A stretch of 64,000 bases of DNA from Aureimonas ureilytica (GCF_001475935.1 NZ_LDQA01000040.1:1-64000); one strand, 5' to 3'. Positions 18,399 to 27,761 are shown, numbered from the stretch's first letter. The notes: a model not told the origin generated them from the sequence alone. Translations and numbers: made by a program.

Positions 18399-19667
18399 AT
18401 GGCCGCCGCGCGTCTTGGCTGCATCGCCGACGACTTCACCGGCGCGAGCGATCTCGCCAGCCAGCTTGTCTCGGCCGGAATGCGCGTCGTGCAGACGATC
18501 GGCGTGCCGGCCACCCCGCTCGAGACCGAGTGCGACGCAGTGGTCGTGTCGCTGAAATCGCGCACGGTCGCGCCCGGTGAGGCCGTCCGCCATTCGCTCC
18601 GGGCGCTGGAATGGCTGCGCGGCGCGGGCTGCGAGCGCTTCTTCTTCAAATATTGCTCGACCTTCGATTCCACGCCCGACGGCAATATCGGCCCCGTCGC
18701 CGACGCGCTTCTGGATGCGCTGGGCGAGGACTTCACGCTCGCCGTCCCGTCCCTGCCGGCCAACCGGCGCACCGTCTACAACGGCTATCTCTTCGCGGGC
18801 GATGTGCTCTTGAACGAAAGCGGTATGCAGGACCATCCGCTGACGCCGATGCGCGACGCCTTTCTGCCGCGCGTGCTCCAGCCGCAGACGCACCGGCCCG
18901 TCGGCCTCGTCAGCCATCATGCGCTGGCCGGAGGCGCGGCGGGCGTGCGCCGGCGGATCGCCGAGTTGCGGGCGAAGGGCGTCGGCATCGCCGTCTGCGA
19001 TACGCTGGATCACCGGGATCTCGTGTCCATCGCGGAAGGCTCCGCCGATCTGAGGCTTCTCACCGGCGGGTCCGGCCTCGGCCTCACCCTGCCGGCAACC
19101 TTCGCCGGCTTCGCACCGCGCGGCGATGCGGCGCGGCTCCACCCCGTGGGCGGCCGCGCCCTGGTGCTGGCCGGCAGTTGCTCGCGCGCCACCCTGGCGC
19201 AGATCGAACACGCCAAAGCGCGCATCCCGGCCAAATCCGTCGATGTGGACGCGCTGTTCACGGAGTTCGACGCGCATGTGGACGAGCTTGTCGCCTTCGC
19301 AGCATTGAACGCGGGCGAAGGCCCCGTGCTGATCCATGCCGGCATGGCGCCCGAGCGTCTTCGCGATGTCCAGACGCGCTACGGCACGGCGGCATCGGGC
19401 GAAAGGGTCGAGCGCGCACTGGCGACGGTCGCGCGGCGGCTGGTGCGCGAGGGCGGCGTGCGTCGCGTCCTGGTCGCGGGCGGCGAGACATCGGGCGCCG
19501 TGGTGGAAGTGCTCGGCGTGACGGGCCTGCGCATCGGGCCTTCGATCGATCCCGGCGTCCCCTGGACGCAGAGCGTCGGCACGCCGGAGCCGCTGGCGCT
19601 GGCGCTGAAATCCGGCAATTTCGGCGGAGACGACATCATGACCCGCGCCTTCGAGCTACTGCCATGA
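18399..19667 (+). CDS. otnK: 3-oxo-tetronate 4-kinase (DUF1537 four-carbon acid sugar kinase)
   Basis: 422 residues. The N-terminal GCIADDFTGASDLASQL is the signature of DUF1537 kinases, and the C-terminal GGETSGAVVEVLG is the nucleotide-binding region. In the characterised pathway it phosphorylates 3-oxo-tetronate on the 4-hydroxyl using ATP. It starts immediately after the LtnD stop and its own stop overlaps the next ATG (ATGA). The gene order dehydrogenase-kinase-aldolase/decarboxylase-isomerase matches known tetronate operons and favours OtnK over the D-threonate kinase DtnK, which usually neighbours a PdxA-like enzyme. Confidence 0.87.
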   Translation: MAAARLGCIADDFTGASDLASQLVSAGMRVVQTIGVPATPLETECDAVVVSLKSRTVAPGEAVRHSLRALEWLRGAGCERFFFKYCSTFDSTPDGNIGPVADALLDALGEDFTLAVPSLPANRRTVYNGYLFAGDVLLNESGMQDHPLTPMRDAFLPRVLQPQTHRPVGLVSHHALAGGAAGVRRRIAELRAKGVGIAVCDTLDHRDLVSIAEGSADLRLLTGGSGLGLTLPATFAGFAPRGDAARLHPVGGRALVLAGSCSRATLAQIEHAKARIPAKSVDVDALFTEFDAHVDELVAFAALNAGEGPVLIHAGMAPERLRDVQTRYGTAASGERVERALATVARRLVREGGVRRVLVAGGETSGAVVEVLGVTGLRIGPSIDPGVPWTQSVGTPEPLALALKSGNFGGDDIMTRAFELLP

Positions 19668-20314
19668 CGCTTTCCTTCGACGAAGCGCGCCTGCGCGACG
19701 AGATGGTGCGGACCGGCGCGGGGTTCCGCGCGCTGGGTCTGGCGCCCGGCACGTCGGGCAATCTCAGCGTCCGTCTGGAGGACGGCTGGCTGATGACGCC
19801 GACCAATGCGGGGCTCGGCGACCTCGAGCCCGAGCGCATCTCCAAGCTCGACTGGGACGGGAACCTCCTGTCCGGCGATCCGCCCACCAAGGAGTCGGTG
19901 CTGCACCGCGCCTTCTACGAAAACCGGCCCGGCACCGGGGCAGTGGTGCATCTCCATGCCCCGCACGCCGTGGCTCTGTCCTGCCTCGATGGTCTCGACA
20001 CGGAAAGCTGCATTCCGCCGATCACCCCCTATTTCGTGATGCGCGTCGGTCGCCTGCCGCTTCTGCCCTACTTCCGGCCCGGCGACCCCGCGATGGGCGC
20101 GGCGGTGGCGCGGGTGGCGAAGGAACGGGCGAGCGTGCTTCTCGCCAATCACGGCCCTGTGGTCTCCGGCCCCACGCTCAGCGCCGCGCGCGCCGCGATG
20201 GAGGAACTGGAGGAGACCGCGCGCATCGCTCTGCTTCTGCACGGCCGCCCGATCCGCGTGCTCGGAGAGGACGAAATCCAGCCGTTACGCGAGACGTTCG
20301 GCGCCGTCTGGTAG
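19664..20314 (+). CDS. otnC: 3-oxo-tetronate 4-phosphate decarboxylase (class II aldolase family)
   Basis: 216 residues, class II aldolase/adducin fold. GTSGNLSVR near residue 27 forms the phosphate-binding loop, and HLHAPHAVALS supplies the zinc-binding histidines; the third metal ligand is in LLANHGPVV. In the tetronate pathway it converts 3-oxo-tetronate 4-phosphate to dihydroxyacetone phosphate and CO2. The ATG overlaps the kinase gene stop (ATGA). A later in-frame start is not supported. Confidence 0.86.
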   Translation: MTLSFDEARLRDEMVRTGAGFRALGLAPGTSGNLSVRLEDGWLMTPTNAGLGDLEPERISKLDWDGNLLSGDPPTKESVLHRAFYENRPGTGAVVHLHAPHAVALSCLDGLDTESCIPPITPYFVMRVGRLPLLPYFRPGDPAMGAAVARVAKERASVLLANHGPVVSGPTLSAARAAMEELEETARIALLLHGRPIRVLGEDEIQPLRETFGAVW

Positions 20315-20344
20315 CGCCGGATCTCCTCCCTCAAGGACGCCGCC

Positions 20345-21136
20345 ATGCCGCGCTTTGCCGCAAATCTCACCATGATGTTCAACGAGGTGCCGTTTCTCGA
20401 CCGTTTCGAGGAGGCCGCCTCGGCTGGCTTTGCCGGCGTGGAGTTCCTGTTCCCCTACGAGTGGGAGGCCGAGGCCATCGCCGACCGGTTGCGGCGGTAC
20501 GGCCTGACTCAGGCGCTCTTCAACATGCCGCCGGGCGACTGGGCGGCGGGGGAACGGGGCCTCGCCTGCCTGCCGGGACGCGAGGCCGAGTTCGCTGCCG
20601 GCGTCGAGACCGCGCTCGCCTATGCCAGGGTGCTCGGCTGCGAGCGGCTTCACGCCATGGCCGGGCTTCTGCCGGCGGGGATGGAGCGCGAGCGGGCCCT
20701 CGACCTTTACCGACGCAACATCGCCTCCGCCGCCCGGCGCCTCGCCGACGAGGGGATGACCCTCCTGATCGAGCCGATCAACACGCGGGACATGCCGGGC
20801 TATCTCTTGAACCACCAGCGGGAGGGTCACGAGATCATAGCCGAGATCGGCCTGCCCAACCTCAAGGTTCAGATGGACTTCTACCACGCGCAGATCATGG
20901 ACGGGGACGTCTGGCGTCTGTTCGAAACCTACCGCTCGGCCGTGGGCCACATTCAGATCGCCTCGGTGCCGGAGCGCCACGAGCCGGACCGGGGCGAGCT
21001 CAACTACCCCTGGCTTTTCGGCCAGCTCGACGAGGCGGGCTATGACGGCTGGGTCGGCTGCGAGTACCGGCCGCGCGGGACCACGCAGGGCGGGCTCGGC
21101 TGGTTCTCGGCGCTCGCCGGGATGCAAACGGAATAG
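20345..21136 (+). CDS. otnI: 2-oxo-tetronate isomerase (hydroxypyruvate isomerase family)
   Basis: 263 residues, TIM-barrel of the hydroxypyruvate-isomerase type. Recognisable segments are the opening [33 protein letters not shown] with a metal-binding glutamate, and [13 protein letters not shown]. OtnI interconverts 2-oxo- and 3-oxo-tetronate, linking both dehydrogenases (LtnD and DenD) to the kinase. It is the last gene of the plus-strand operon, 30 nt after the decarboxylase gene, with AAGGA ahead of the ATG. Hydroxypyruvate isomerase activity itself cannot be excluded from sequence. Confidence 0.87.
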   Translation: MPRFAANLTMMFNEVPFLDRFEEAASAGFAGVEFLFPYEWEAEAIADRLRRYGLTQALFNMPPGDWAAGERGLACLPGREAEFAAGVETALAYARVLGCERLHAMAGLLPAGMERERALDLYRRNIASAARRLADEGMTLLIEPINTRDMPGYLLNHQREGHEIIAEIGLPNLKVQMDFYHAQIMDGDVWRLFETYRSAVGHIQIASVPERHEPDRGELNYPWLFGQLDEAGYDGWVGCEYRPRGTTQGGLGWFSALAGMQTE

Positions 21137-21169
21137 GTGGAAGAACGGCCGACACCCGATCGGGGGCTG

Positions 21170-21742
21170 TTATCGAGCCTGGACCCGTCGCTGCGGCAGC
21201 ATCCCATGAAGCGAGCCGGCATGGGGCCGGAAGGCGTGATAAGCCGCCGCGCTCGCATGGATCACGACGAGGGCTCCGGCCCCATAAGCCAGCCACACGT
21301 GAATGTTCGACCAGAACGCCTCGGCCGCGTCGGACACGTCCATCGGCAAGTTCGGCACCAGAACGAGATCGAAGGCGAAGCTCGGGATTTGAAGTGGCGA
21401 AGTGGAGGCGATCGCCCAACCTGTCAACGGCACGGCAAGCGTCAGGAGAAGCAACACGGCATGGGCCGTGCGGGCCAGCATCGCTCCGGCGCGGTGCGGC
21501 CCCGCCGCGTCCCTCGGCCTCGGATTGGCGAAGGACCAGAGAGCACGGATCGCGGCCAAGCTTAGCACGAGGAAGCCCATCGACTTGTGCCACTGGTAGA
21601 GCTGGAACTGAAGCGCCGGCTGGTCGGCCGTCGCCTGCGTCAGGAAGCCCAGCGGGATCTGCGCGACGAAGGCGAGGGCGATGGCCCAGTGCAGCACCCG
21701 GCTGACCGCCCCATAGCGTGCGGGCGTGTTGCGCCACCTCAT
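21170..21742 (-). CDS. Cytochrome b561 family membrane protein
   Basis: 190 residues with four predicted membrane helices. The N-terminus YGAVSRVLHWAIALAF carries the first haem-ligand histidine, WHKSMG a second, and HVWLAYGAGALVVIH two more, as in bacterial b561 proteins that shuttle electrons between quinones and periplasmic acceptors. It follows the anti-sigma gene with a gap of only 11 nt, so it may be the last gene of the ECF-sigma operon, and a YceI-family gene lies upstream; YceI and b561 proteins are often paired. Confidence 0.87.
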   Translation of the reverse strand: MRWRNTPARYGAVSRVLHWAIALAFVAQIPLGFLTQATADQPALQFQLYQWHKSMGFLVLSLAAIRALWSFANPRPRDAAGPHRAGAMLARTAHAVLLLLTLAVPLTGWAIASTSPLQIPSFAFDLVLVPNLPMDVSDAAEAFWSNIHVWLAYGAGALVVIHASAAAYHAFRPHAGSLHGMLPQRRVQAR

Positions 21743-21753
21743 GTCGGCCCCCC

Positions 21754-22530
21754 TCAGATCAGCTCGCCATAGGCGAGCTTGGCGATGGTCTGGAGACGCT
21801 CGCGCGGCAGGCCGCCGACCAGAACGCAGTGCACGTTCTCATCGCGCCAGGAGATCGCCTCGAGCCCGTCCAGCTTCGCATAGCGGAAGGCCGACTCCCC
21901 GCCCTCTTCGGTCGGCAGGACATAGAGCGTCAGGCGCTGACCGCCTGTGTCCTCGTACATGATCTGTGCCGCCGGCTCCCCGCCCGCGCCCGGCAGCAGC
22001 CGACCGCCGATGAGCGAAAGCCCCAGCGGTCGAAGGTCGGGGATGGACAGCTTCCGGTCGAGCCGCTTCGACAGCCAGGTCTGAAGATGGGCGCTGTCTT
22101 CGGCCTTCACCTCGACCGGATGCAGAACCTCGCTGGAATAAAGATCATGCGCCTCGACCGCCTGCGCCACCAGGGGCTCGCTCGCCCCGCCCTCGGGGGC
22201 GAGGAGGGCATGGCCGAACCAGCCGCTGCCCGCGCCCAGTGCGAGGAGCGCCAAGGCGGCGGCCAGCTGGCGCCAGGAGCCGGCGGCTCGGTCGCGGCGC
22301 GGACGCGTCATCAGATCCGGCCGAAGACGATCGGGCACAGGCTCGCGCGCGGCGGAGCCGTAGAGGGCCTCCAGCCGGCGGTTCTGCATCCGCCATTCCT
22401 CAACAAGGGCGGCGGCCACCGGATCGCTTTCCAGACGCCGTTCGACGCGCGCGCGCGCTGCTGCGTCCAGCTCCCCGTCCACATAGGCGAGCAGCTCGCT
22501 TTCGCTCATGTCCCGCGTTTCGCCGCTCAT
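21754..22530 (-). CDS. Anti-sigma factor (membrane-anchored)
   Basis: 258 residues. The N-terminal cytoplasmic part (MSESELLAYVDGELDAAARA) is the typical anti-sigma start that binds the ECF factor, followed by a single membrane segment at about residues 87-109 and a periplasmic domain of about 150 residues. No zinc-binding HxxxCxxC motif is seen, so it is not a ZAS-type. Its ATG overlaps the sigma-factor stop (ATGA). It likely holds the sigma factor inactive until an envelope or oxidative signal is sensed. Confidence 0.85.
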   Translation of the reverse strand: MSGETRDMSESELLAYVDGELDAAARARVERRLESDPVAAALVEEWRMQNRRLEALYGSAAREPVPDRLRPDLMTRPRRDRAAGSWRQLAAALALLALGAGSGWFGHALLAPEGGASEPLVAQAVEAHDLYSSEVLHPVEVKAEDSAHLQTWLSKRLDRKLSIPDLRPLGLSLIGGRLLPGAGGEPAAQIMYEDTGGQRLTLYVLPTEEGGESAFRYAKLDGLEAISWRDENVHCVLVGGLPRERLQTIAKLAYGELI

Positions 22531-23036
22531 TTGATCGCCTTCAAGATGGGTCTGCCGTTCTCGCTCGTCATCTGTCGCAGGGTCGCGCGCGCCCGGCCGA
22601 GCCGCGACATCAGGGTTCCCAAGGGAATATCGAGGATCGCCGCGGCTTCCGCGTAGCCCAGCCCCTCGACGGCCACGAGCAGCAACGCCTCGCGCTGCTC
22701 GCCCGGCAGGCGCTCCATCGCGCGCGCCGTCTCCGCCAGCGCCGCCCGCTCGAAAGCCGAGCCCGGCGCGGGCAGGATGTCGGCCAGCTCGTCCACCGGC
22801 GTGGTGGCGGGCCGGCGCCGGCGATCCCGCAGCGCGTTGCGGTGGAGATTCAGGAGAATGCGGAAGAGCCAGGGGCGGATCGGGCCGATCGGCCGCCACA
22901 GGGAGCGTTTGGCGATGGCCCGCTCCAGGCAGTCCTGAACGAGATCGTCGGCCCCGTCCGGGTCATGGGTCAGGGCGCGCGCGTAGCGGCGCAGGGCCGG
23001 CACGCAGTCCGCGATATCGTTCAGGACGTCGCCCAT
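22527..23036 (-). CDS. ECF (sigma-70 family) RNA polymerase sigma factor
   Basis: 169 residues with region 2 (YARALTHDPDGADDLVQDCL, then RPWLFRILLN) and region 4 (LPGEQREALLLVAVEGLGYA, then EAAAILDIPLGTLMSRLGRA). Spacing and size are standard for ECF factors. The anti-sigma gene overlaps its stop, and a secreted COG4315-type protein gene ends 5 nt upstream, so all three are probably co-transcribed. The upstream promoter candidate at 23483-23512 may be its own target. Confidence 0.92.
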   Translation of the reverse strand: MGDVLNDIADCVPALRRYARALTHDPDGADDLVQDCLERAIAKRSLWRPIGPIRPWLFRILLNLHRNALRDRRRRPATTPVDELADILPAPGSAFERAALAETARAMERLPGEQREALLLVAVEGLGYAEAAAILDIPLGTLMSRLGRARATLRQMTSENGRPILKAIK

Positions 23037-23041
23037 GCCGA

Positions 23042-23434
23042 TCAGTCCTTGGCGACGTGCCAGACGCCGCCGACGCCATCGCCCGTGACGTCGCCGGGCT
23101 TCTTGTCGTTCTGCCAGAGATAGAGCGGCATGCCTTCATGCGCCCATTGCAGCGCGCCGTCGCGGCGCTTGGCGAGCGTCAGTTCGCCCTCTTCCTTCGC
23201 GCCCTTGGCGGCGAGAAGCGGGGGCCATTTTTTCGCGCAATCGTCGTAGCAGGCCGAAACGCCGTTCTGGTCCTTGTCGAACGTATAGAGCGTCATGCCC
23301 TTGGCGTCGGCGAGAACCTCGCCCTTGGCGGTCTGCACCTCTTTAATAGCGCCGCCGGCCATGTCTTCGGCCTGCGCGGCGGGGGAGGCGAGCACGAAGA
23401 GCGCGCCGGCCAGCATCAGGAATGGCTTGGTCAT
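23042..23434 (-). CDS. Secreted protein with YxFxxD repeats (COG4315 type)
   Basis: 130 residues. A cleavable signal peptide is clear (hydrophobic stretch to ASPAAQA, residue 22). The mature protein has the conserved repeats LYTFDKD (about residues 49-55) and LYLWQND (about 105-111), plus CYDDCAKKWPPLLA with two cysteines. This family is widespread next to ECF sigma factors and has no confirmed biochemical role. It is 5 nt upstream of the sigma gene, suggesting it is part of the regulated envelope response. Confidence 0.85.
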   Translation of the reverse strand: MTKPFLMLAGALFVLASPAAQAEDMAGGAIKEVQTAKGEVLADAKGMTLYTFDKDQNGVSACYDDCAKKWPPLLAAKGAKEEGELTLAKRRDGALQWAHEGMPLYLWQNDKKPGDVTGDGVGGVWHVAKD

Positions 23435-23482
23435 CGATCATATCCTTGAACGGAGGAGACACGGACGAGCCGCCCGCCAACA

Positions 23483-23512
23483 GAAGAACACCCCGCGGCC
23501 GGGTTTCATCCC
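23483..23512 (-). promoter_or_regulatory. Candidate ECF-type promoter
   Basis: On the minus strand GGGATGAAACCC is followed after about 11 nt by GTTCTTC, roughly an ECF -35/-10 layout, about 50 nt upstream of the COG4315-type gene. Such promoters are often recognised by the sigma factor encoded in the same operon. The assignment is tentative. Confidence 0.28.
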
Positions 23513-23548
23513 GCCACGCGCGCTTTTTTTGCCGACTGGCGAAAGAGC

Positions 23549-24118
23549 TCAGCGCACGCCCTCCAGCTGCATGTCGAAGCTCACGACATTGGAATAGATC
23601 GGCGTGCCGACGCCCATGCCATAGGGCGTGCGGAAGACGTCGCCGGTCACGTGGAAGGCCAGCCGGTCCGCGCCTTCCTCGGCGAGCGTCGCCTGGAATT
23701 TCTCGTTGCGCGACTGGCCCCGCGCGGTCAGGACGCCCTCGATGGTCGCGCTTTTGGGGCCGGTCGGAATGACGCGCGTGGAGCGGAAGGTGATGTCGGG
23801 ATGCGCTTCGGCGTCGAACACCGCGCCCGAGCGCAGGAAGGCGTCGATCCGCGCCTGGCCGGTCGTGACGCTGGCCGGGCGCAGTTCGACCTCGACCGTC
23901 GAGCGCGAGAGATCGCGGCGGTCGATGCTGAAGCGGCCGGACACCGCCGGAATGGTGCCCGAAATTCCGCCGCCGCCGACCTGCCCGACATGAAAGCCGA
24001 TATGCGAGGCCGGGTCGATCCGGAAGCGCCCGCCGGTGGGCGCGGGCGCGGCCGCCAGCGCGGGCGCGACGATGGCCAGAGCCAGAAGTGTGGCAAGGCG
24101 GGGAGAAAGGCCGATCAT
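23549..24118 (-). CDS. YceI family periplasmic protein
   Basis: 189 residues from the ATG at 24118 (GAGGGATC upstream). A signal peptide runs to about residue 23 (APALAAA). The lipocalin-like YceI domain follows: FRIDPASHIGFHVGQVGGGG, then ISGTIPAVSGRFSID, AHPDITFRSTRVIP, GVLTARGQSR and a C-terminal GMGVGTPIYSNVVSFDMQLE. YceI proteins bind isoprenoid quinone-like lipids in the periplasm. A cytochrome b561 gene lies in the same cluster. The longer open frame upstream lacks a signal peptide and is unlikely. Confidence 0.88.
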   Translation of the reverse strand: MIGLSPRLATLLALAIVAPALAAAPAPTGGRFRIDPASHIGFHVGQVGGGGISGTIPAVSGRFSIDRRDLSRSTVEVELRPASVTTGQARIDAFLRSGAVFDAEAHPDITFRSTRVIPTGPKSATIEGVLTARGQSRNEKFQATLAEEGADRLAFHVTGDVFRTPYGMGVGTPIYSNVVSFDMQLEGVR

Positions 24119-24359
24119 GATGTGAGATCCCTCGATGTGAACGGCGCGTGGCGTCCGATACAGGGTCAACACCCCGGGGAGCGCTTTAATCCCATCCTTC
24201 GCGCATGGGATCGCAGGACCCACAGGGCGCTCCGGTTCGCGCTTCGACCCGAGAGCCCGTCAGCGCGGAACGGCGGTCGAGGCGGATGGGCTCGGTCCGG
24301 GGGCCTCGCCGCGCGGCGGCAAGGCGCAGGCAGCCGTCGCCGCCGTTCGCGACCCAGCC

Positions 24360-25037
24360 TCAAACCAGGCGATAGCCGATGCCCGGCTCGGTCAGGATCA
24401 GGCGGGGGGTGGCGGGGTCGTCTTCCAGCTTCTGCCGGATCTGCCCGACATAGACCCTGAGATATTGCGCATTTCCGTCGGTGGCCGGTCCCCAGACCTC
24501 GCGCAGAAGATGGGAATGGGTGACGACCTTGCCGGCTTGGCGCAGGAGCACCACAAGCACCTCGAACTCGCGCCGCGTCAGCTTGACCTCGCGGCCCGCC
24601 TTGCGCACGACATGCGCCGCCAGATCGACCTCGACATCGCCCGCCACGAGCATCGTGTCGTCCCGCGAGGGCCGGGCATGGCGCAGGGCGGCTCGCAGGC
24701 GCGCCATCAGCTCGCCGACGCCGAAGGGTTTCTCGACATAATCGTCGGCTCCCAGATCGAGCGCGCGGACCTTTTCGGACTCGCGGTCGCGGGCCGAGAG
24801 GATGACGATGGGCACCTGCGAGGTCCGGCGCAGGCGCTGGATCACTTCCTTGCCGTCGAGATCGGGCAGGCCGAGATCGAGAACGATGGCGTCGGGGCGG
24901 ATTTCCGGCGCGAGCGTCAGCGCCTCAGCCCCGGTCATCGCCTGAACCACCCGGTAGCCCTCCGCCATCAGGGCGGGTTTCAGAAAGCGATGAATGGCGC
25001 GTTCGTCATCCACGACGAGAATGGTCGGCTGGGTCAT
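24360..25037 (-). CDS. kdpE: Response regulator KdpE
   Basis: 225 residues, OmpR/PhoB type. Receiver domain: acidic pair in VVDDERAIHRFL, phosphoacceptor aspartate in IVLDLGLPDLDG, and the conserved lysine in VEKPFG. The C-terminal winged helix contains LTRREFEVLVVLL and HLLREVWGPATDGNAQYLRVY, the latter characteristic of KdpE. The ATG overlaps the kdpD stop (ATGA). It should activate kdpFABC when KdpD senses potassium limitation or osmotic stress. Confidence 0.95.
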   Translation of the reverse strand: MTQPTILVVDDERAIHRFLKPALMAEGYRVVQAMTGAEALTLAPEIRPDAIVLDLGLPDLDGKEVIQRLRRTSQVPIVILSARDRESEKVRALDLGADDYVEKPFGVGELMARLRAALRHARPSRDDTMLVAGDVEVDLAAHVVRKAGREVKLTRREFEVLVVLLRQAGKVVTHSHLLREVWGPATDGNAQYLRVYVGQIRQKLEDDPATPRLILTEPGIGYRLV

Positions 25038-27709
25038 GCCTTTGCCTCGGGCTGAGAGGGCAATCGTATCAGAAAGCGCGCGCCTTGCGGCCCCGCCCCG
25101 CCGGGAGGCAGCAGTTCCACCGTGCCGCCATGGGCTTCCACGATGCCGCGCGTAATCGCAAGGCCAAGGCCCGCGCTGTCGCCGCCATCGGCCGCCGAGC
25201 TGCGGTGCCGCGTGAACTTCTCGAAGACATGGGCACGCAGCGGCTCGGGAATGCCCGGCCCGTCATCGGCGATCTCGATGGTTACGCCATCGGCCTCCTT
25301 CATGGCACCGAGCCGGATCGAGGCCTCCGCGCCCGCATGTTTGACCGCATTGCCGATCACGTTGCCCACCGCCTGATCCAGAAGCGTGCTGTCGGCAAAG
25401 GCGAGGAGGGGCTCGCCGGGCAGATCGAGGGCGAAGCGCTGGGTCGCGCCGCGCCTGACGGCTTGATCCACCAGCCGGTTCAGCATCTCGCCGATATCCA
25501 CCCAGTCCCGCGCGATCTCCAGCGCGCCGGCTTCGAGCCGCGTCATCGACAGGAGATTGCGCACCATCTGGTCGAGATGGCGCGCTTCGTCACGCACTTG
25601 CGCCAGAAGATCGTCGCGCGCGGCGTCGTCCAGACGCTCGCGATATTCGATCAGCGTCGTCGCCGAGCCGAGAATGGAGGCGAGCGGCGTTCGAAAATCG
25701 TGGCTGATCGAGGCCAGCAGAATGTTGCGGACGCGCTCCGTTTCGGCTGCCGTGCGCGCGCTGCGAACCTCGGTGGAGAGCGTCGCGCGTTGCAGGGCGA
25801 CGGCGGTCTGCTCGCCCAGAGCCGACAGAAGCGCGCGGGATTCGGCGTCCAGCGGATCGGCCTGGGGCGGGCGCTCGATCCCGAGTACGCCGATCCGGCT
25901 TTCCTGAACGGCGAGGGGAAGAAACGTCCAGCCGCTGGAAGGCAGGGTCTGCGTGCCCGCGCCCGCCGTCTCGCCATGCTCGTGCGCCCAGCGCGCGGCG
26001 GTGCGGGCGGGCACGTCCAGACGGTCGTCCGGCGGCCAGGCGGACGCGATGGCCAGATCCGCCCCCTCGGGCCGCAGGATCGTCACCGCCCGGCCGATCG
26101 CGGCGTGGATTTCGCTCGCGGCGGCATCCGCCACGGCATCCGCGTCGGGCAGGCCCGAGAGCGTGCGGGTGAACTCGTAGAGCCGGCGCGCGGCGCGGGT
26201 GCGCCGGGCCGAGGCGTGCATCTGCTCGCGCGCCTGACCCGCCACGGCCGAGATGGTGACGGCGATGATCAGGAAGATGGCGAGCGCCAGAAGCTCGTGC
26301 GGCCGGGCGATGGTGAAGGTGAAGGTCGGCTCGATGAAGAAGAAATTATAGGCCGCGAAGGACAGGAACGAGGCGAGGATCGCGGGCCAGACGCCATAGA
26401 GCAGCGCGGGCGCGAGCACGGCCAGGAGATAGAGCATGGAGATATTGGGCAGCGACACGAAGCGCACCAGCTCGGAGCCCACCGCCGAGGCGAGGCCGAC
26501 GCTGGCGAGCGCCGCGACATAGCCGGTCCAGCGGCCGGGCTCGGGCCAGCGCCAGGGGCGCGCGGGCGCGGCATCGCTTTCGGTGAGCACGAGAACCGAA
26601 ACGCCGCTCGCGCGCCGCACGATCGCGTCCGCCAGCGTTCCTTCGGAGAAGGGCCATTTCACGCGGCGCGGCCGGGCCTTGCCGACCACGATCCGCGTCA
26701 CGTTCTCGAAGCGCGAGAAGCGCAGGATTTCCGCCGGCAGGTCGTTGGCGACGAGGCTGTGCGTTTCGGCCCCGAGGCTCTTGGCCAGTTGGAGCGCCGC
26801 GTCGAGGCGGGAGGCCGCCCCGGCGTCGGGCGTCACGCCCGGCCGCTCCACCGTGACGGCGAACCAGGGCGCATCGAGAAGCTCGGCCACGCGCTTGCCC
26901 TCGCGCACCAGCCGCTCGGCCTGCGCGTCCGGCCCGATGCAGACGAGCAGCCGCTCGCCCGCCGCCCAAGGCCCTTCGATCGCCCCGCCCTGCATCCGCT
27001 CCACCAGATCGGAATCGACCTGCGCCGCCACCTGCCGCAGCGCCAGTTCGCGCAGCGCGGTGAGGTTGGAGGGCTTGAAGAAATTCTGCGTGGCGCGGGT
27101 CGCCGTGTCCTCGATATAGACCTTGCCCTCCGCCAGCCGGCGGATCAGCTCGTCCGAGGGCAGGTCCACCAGCACGATCTCGTCGGCCAGTTCCAGCGTG
27201 GTGTCGGGCACGGTCTCGCGTACGCGCACGCCCGTGATGCGCTGAACCACGTCGTTGAGGCTCTCGACATGCTGGACGTTCATCGTGGTCCAGACGTCGA
27301 TCCCCGCGCGCAGGCATTCGGCGACATCCTGCCAGCGCTTGGCGTGACGCGAGCCCTCGACATTGGAATGGGCGTATTCATCCACGAGCAGGAGCGAGGG
27401 GCGGCGCGCGAGCGCGGCGTCGAGATCGAATTCCGGCACGAGCCGCCCCTTGTAGGGCACGAGGCGGCGCGGCATGAGATCGTGCCCCGCGACCATGGCC
27501 TCCGTCTCGGCGCGGCCATGGGTTTCCACGATGCCGACCAGCACCTCGCGCCCGCCGGCCTTTGCGGCGCGCGCGGCCTGGAGCATGGCATAGGTCTTGC
27601 CGACGCCCGGCGCCGCGCCCAGAAACAGGCGCAGCTTGCCCCGCCCCTCGCGCTCGGCCTGGCCGAGCAGGGCATCGGGAGAAGCGCGCGGCGCATCGTC
27701 CGACATCAT
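25034..27709 (-). CDS. kdpD: Sensor histidine kinase KdpD
   Basis: 891 residues, the normal full length. An N-terminal KdpD domain with Walker A GAAPGVGKTY (about residues 31-40) and VDEYAHSN is followed by a universal-stress-protein-like segment, four membrane helices (about 400-500), a GAF-like region, the histidine box SISHDFRTPLASIL (about residue 668) and the ATPase motifs NVIGNAVKHA, DDGPGIP and GLGLAI. It phosphorylates KdpE. Its gene lies between kdpC and kdpE, separated from kdpC by a 270-bp gap holding a repeat element. Confidence 0.95.
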   Translation of the reverse strand: MMSDDAPRASPDALLGQAEREGRGKLRLFLGAAPGVGKTYAMLQAARAAKAGGREVLVGIVETHGRAETEAMVAGHDLMPRRLVPYKGRLVPEFDLDAALARRPSLLLVDEYAHSNVEGSRHAKRWQDVAECLRAGIDVWTTMNVQHVESLNDVVQRITGVRVRETVPDTTLELADEIVLVDLPSDELIRRLAEGKVYIEDTATRATQNFFKPSNLTALRELALRQVAAQVDSDLVERMQGGAIEGPWAAGERLLVCIGPDAQAERLVREGKRVAELLDAPWFAVTVERPGVTPDAGAASRLDAALQLAKSLGAETHSLVANDLPAEILRFSRFENVTRIVVGKARPRRVKWPFSEGTLADAIVRRASGVSVLVLTESDAAPARPWRWPEPGRWTGYVAALASVGLASAVGSELVRFVSLPNISMLYLLAVLAPALLYGVWPAILASFLSFAAYNFFFIEPTFTFTIARPHELLALAIFLIIAVTISAVAGQAREQMHASARRTRAARRLYEFTRTLSGLPDADAVADAAASEIHAAIGRAVTILRPEGADLAIASAWPPDDRLDVPARTAARWAHEHGETAGAGTQTLPSSGWTFLPLAVQESRIGVLGIERPPQADPLDAESRALLSALGEQTAVALQRATLSTEVRSARTAAETERVRNILLASISHDFRTPLASILGSATTLIEYRERLDDAARDDLLAQVRDEARHLDQMVRNLLSMTRLEAGALEIARDWVDIGEMLNRLVDQAVRRGATQRFALDLPGEPLLAFADSTLLDQAVGNVIGNAVKHAGAEASIRLGAMKEADGVTIEIADDGPGIPEPLRAHVFEKFTRHRSSAADGGDSAGLGLAITRGIVEAHGGTVELLPPGGAGPQGARFLIRLPSQPEAKA

Positions 27710-27761
27710 GGCGTGTCTCCGTCCGGGTCGTGAGAGGCATGGCGGATTGCCGGTTCAACTT

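Noticed and set aside
17331-19337. Open frame of about 670 codons on the minus strand
   Set aside because: Antisense to the LtnD and OtnK genes, no family motifs, biased composition.
23521-23531. T-run suggesting a terminator after the YceI gene
   Set aside because: The run is T on the plus strand, while the nearby genes are transcribed on the minus strand, so it is in the wrong orientation.
25085-27733. Open frame of about 880 codons on the plus strand
   Set aside because: Antisense to kdpD, with composition biased as in codon-position shadows and no recognisable motif.
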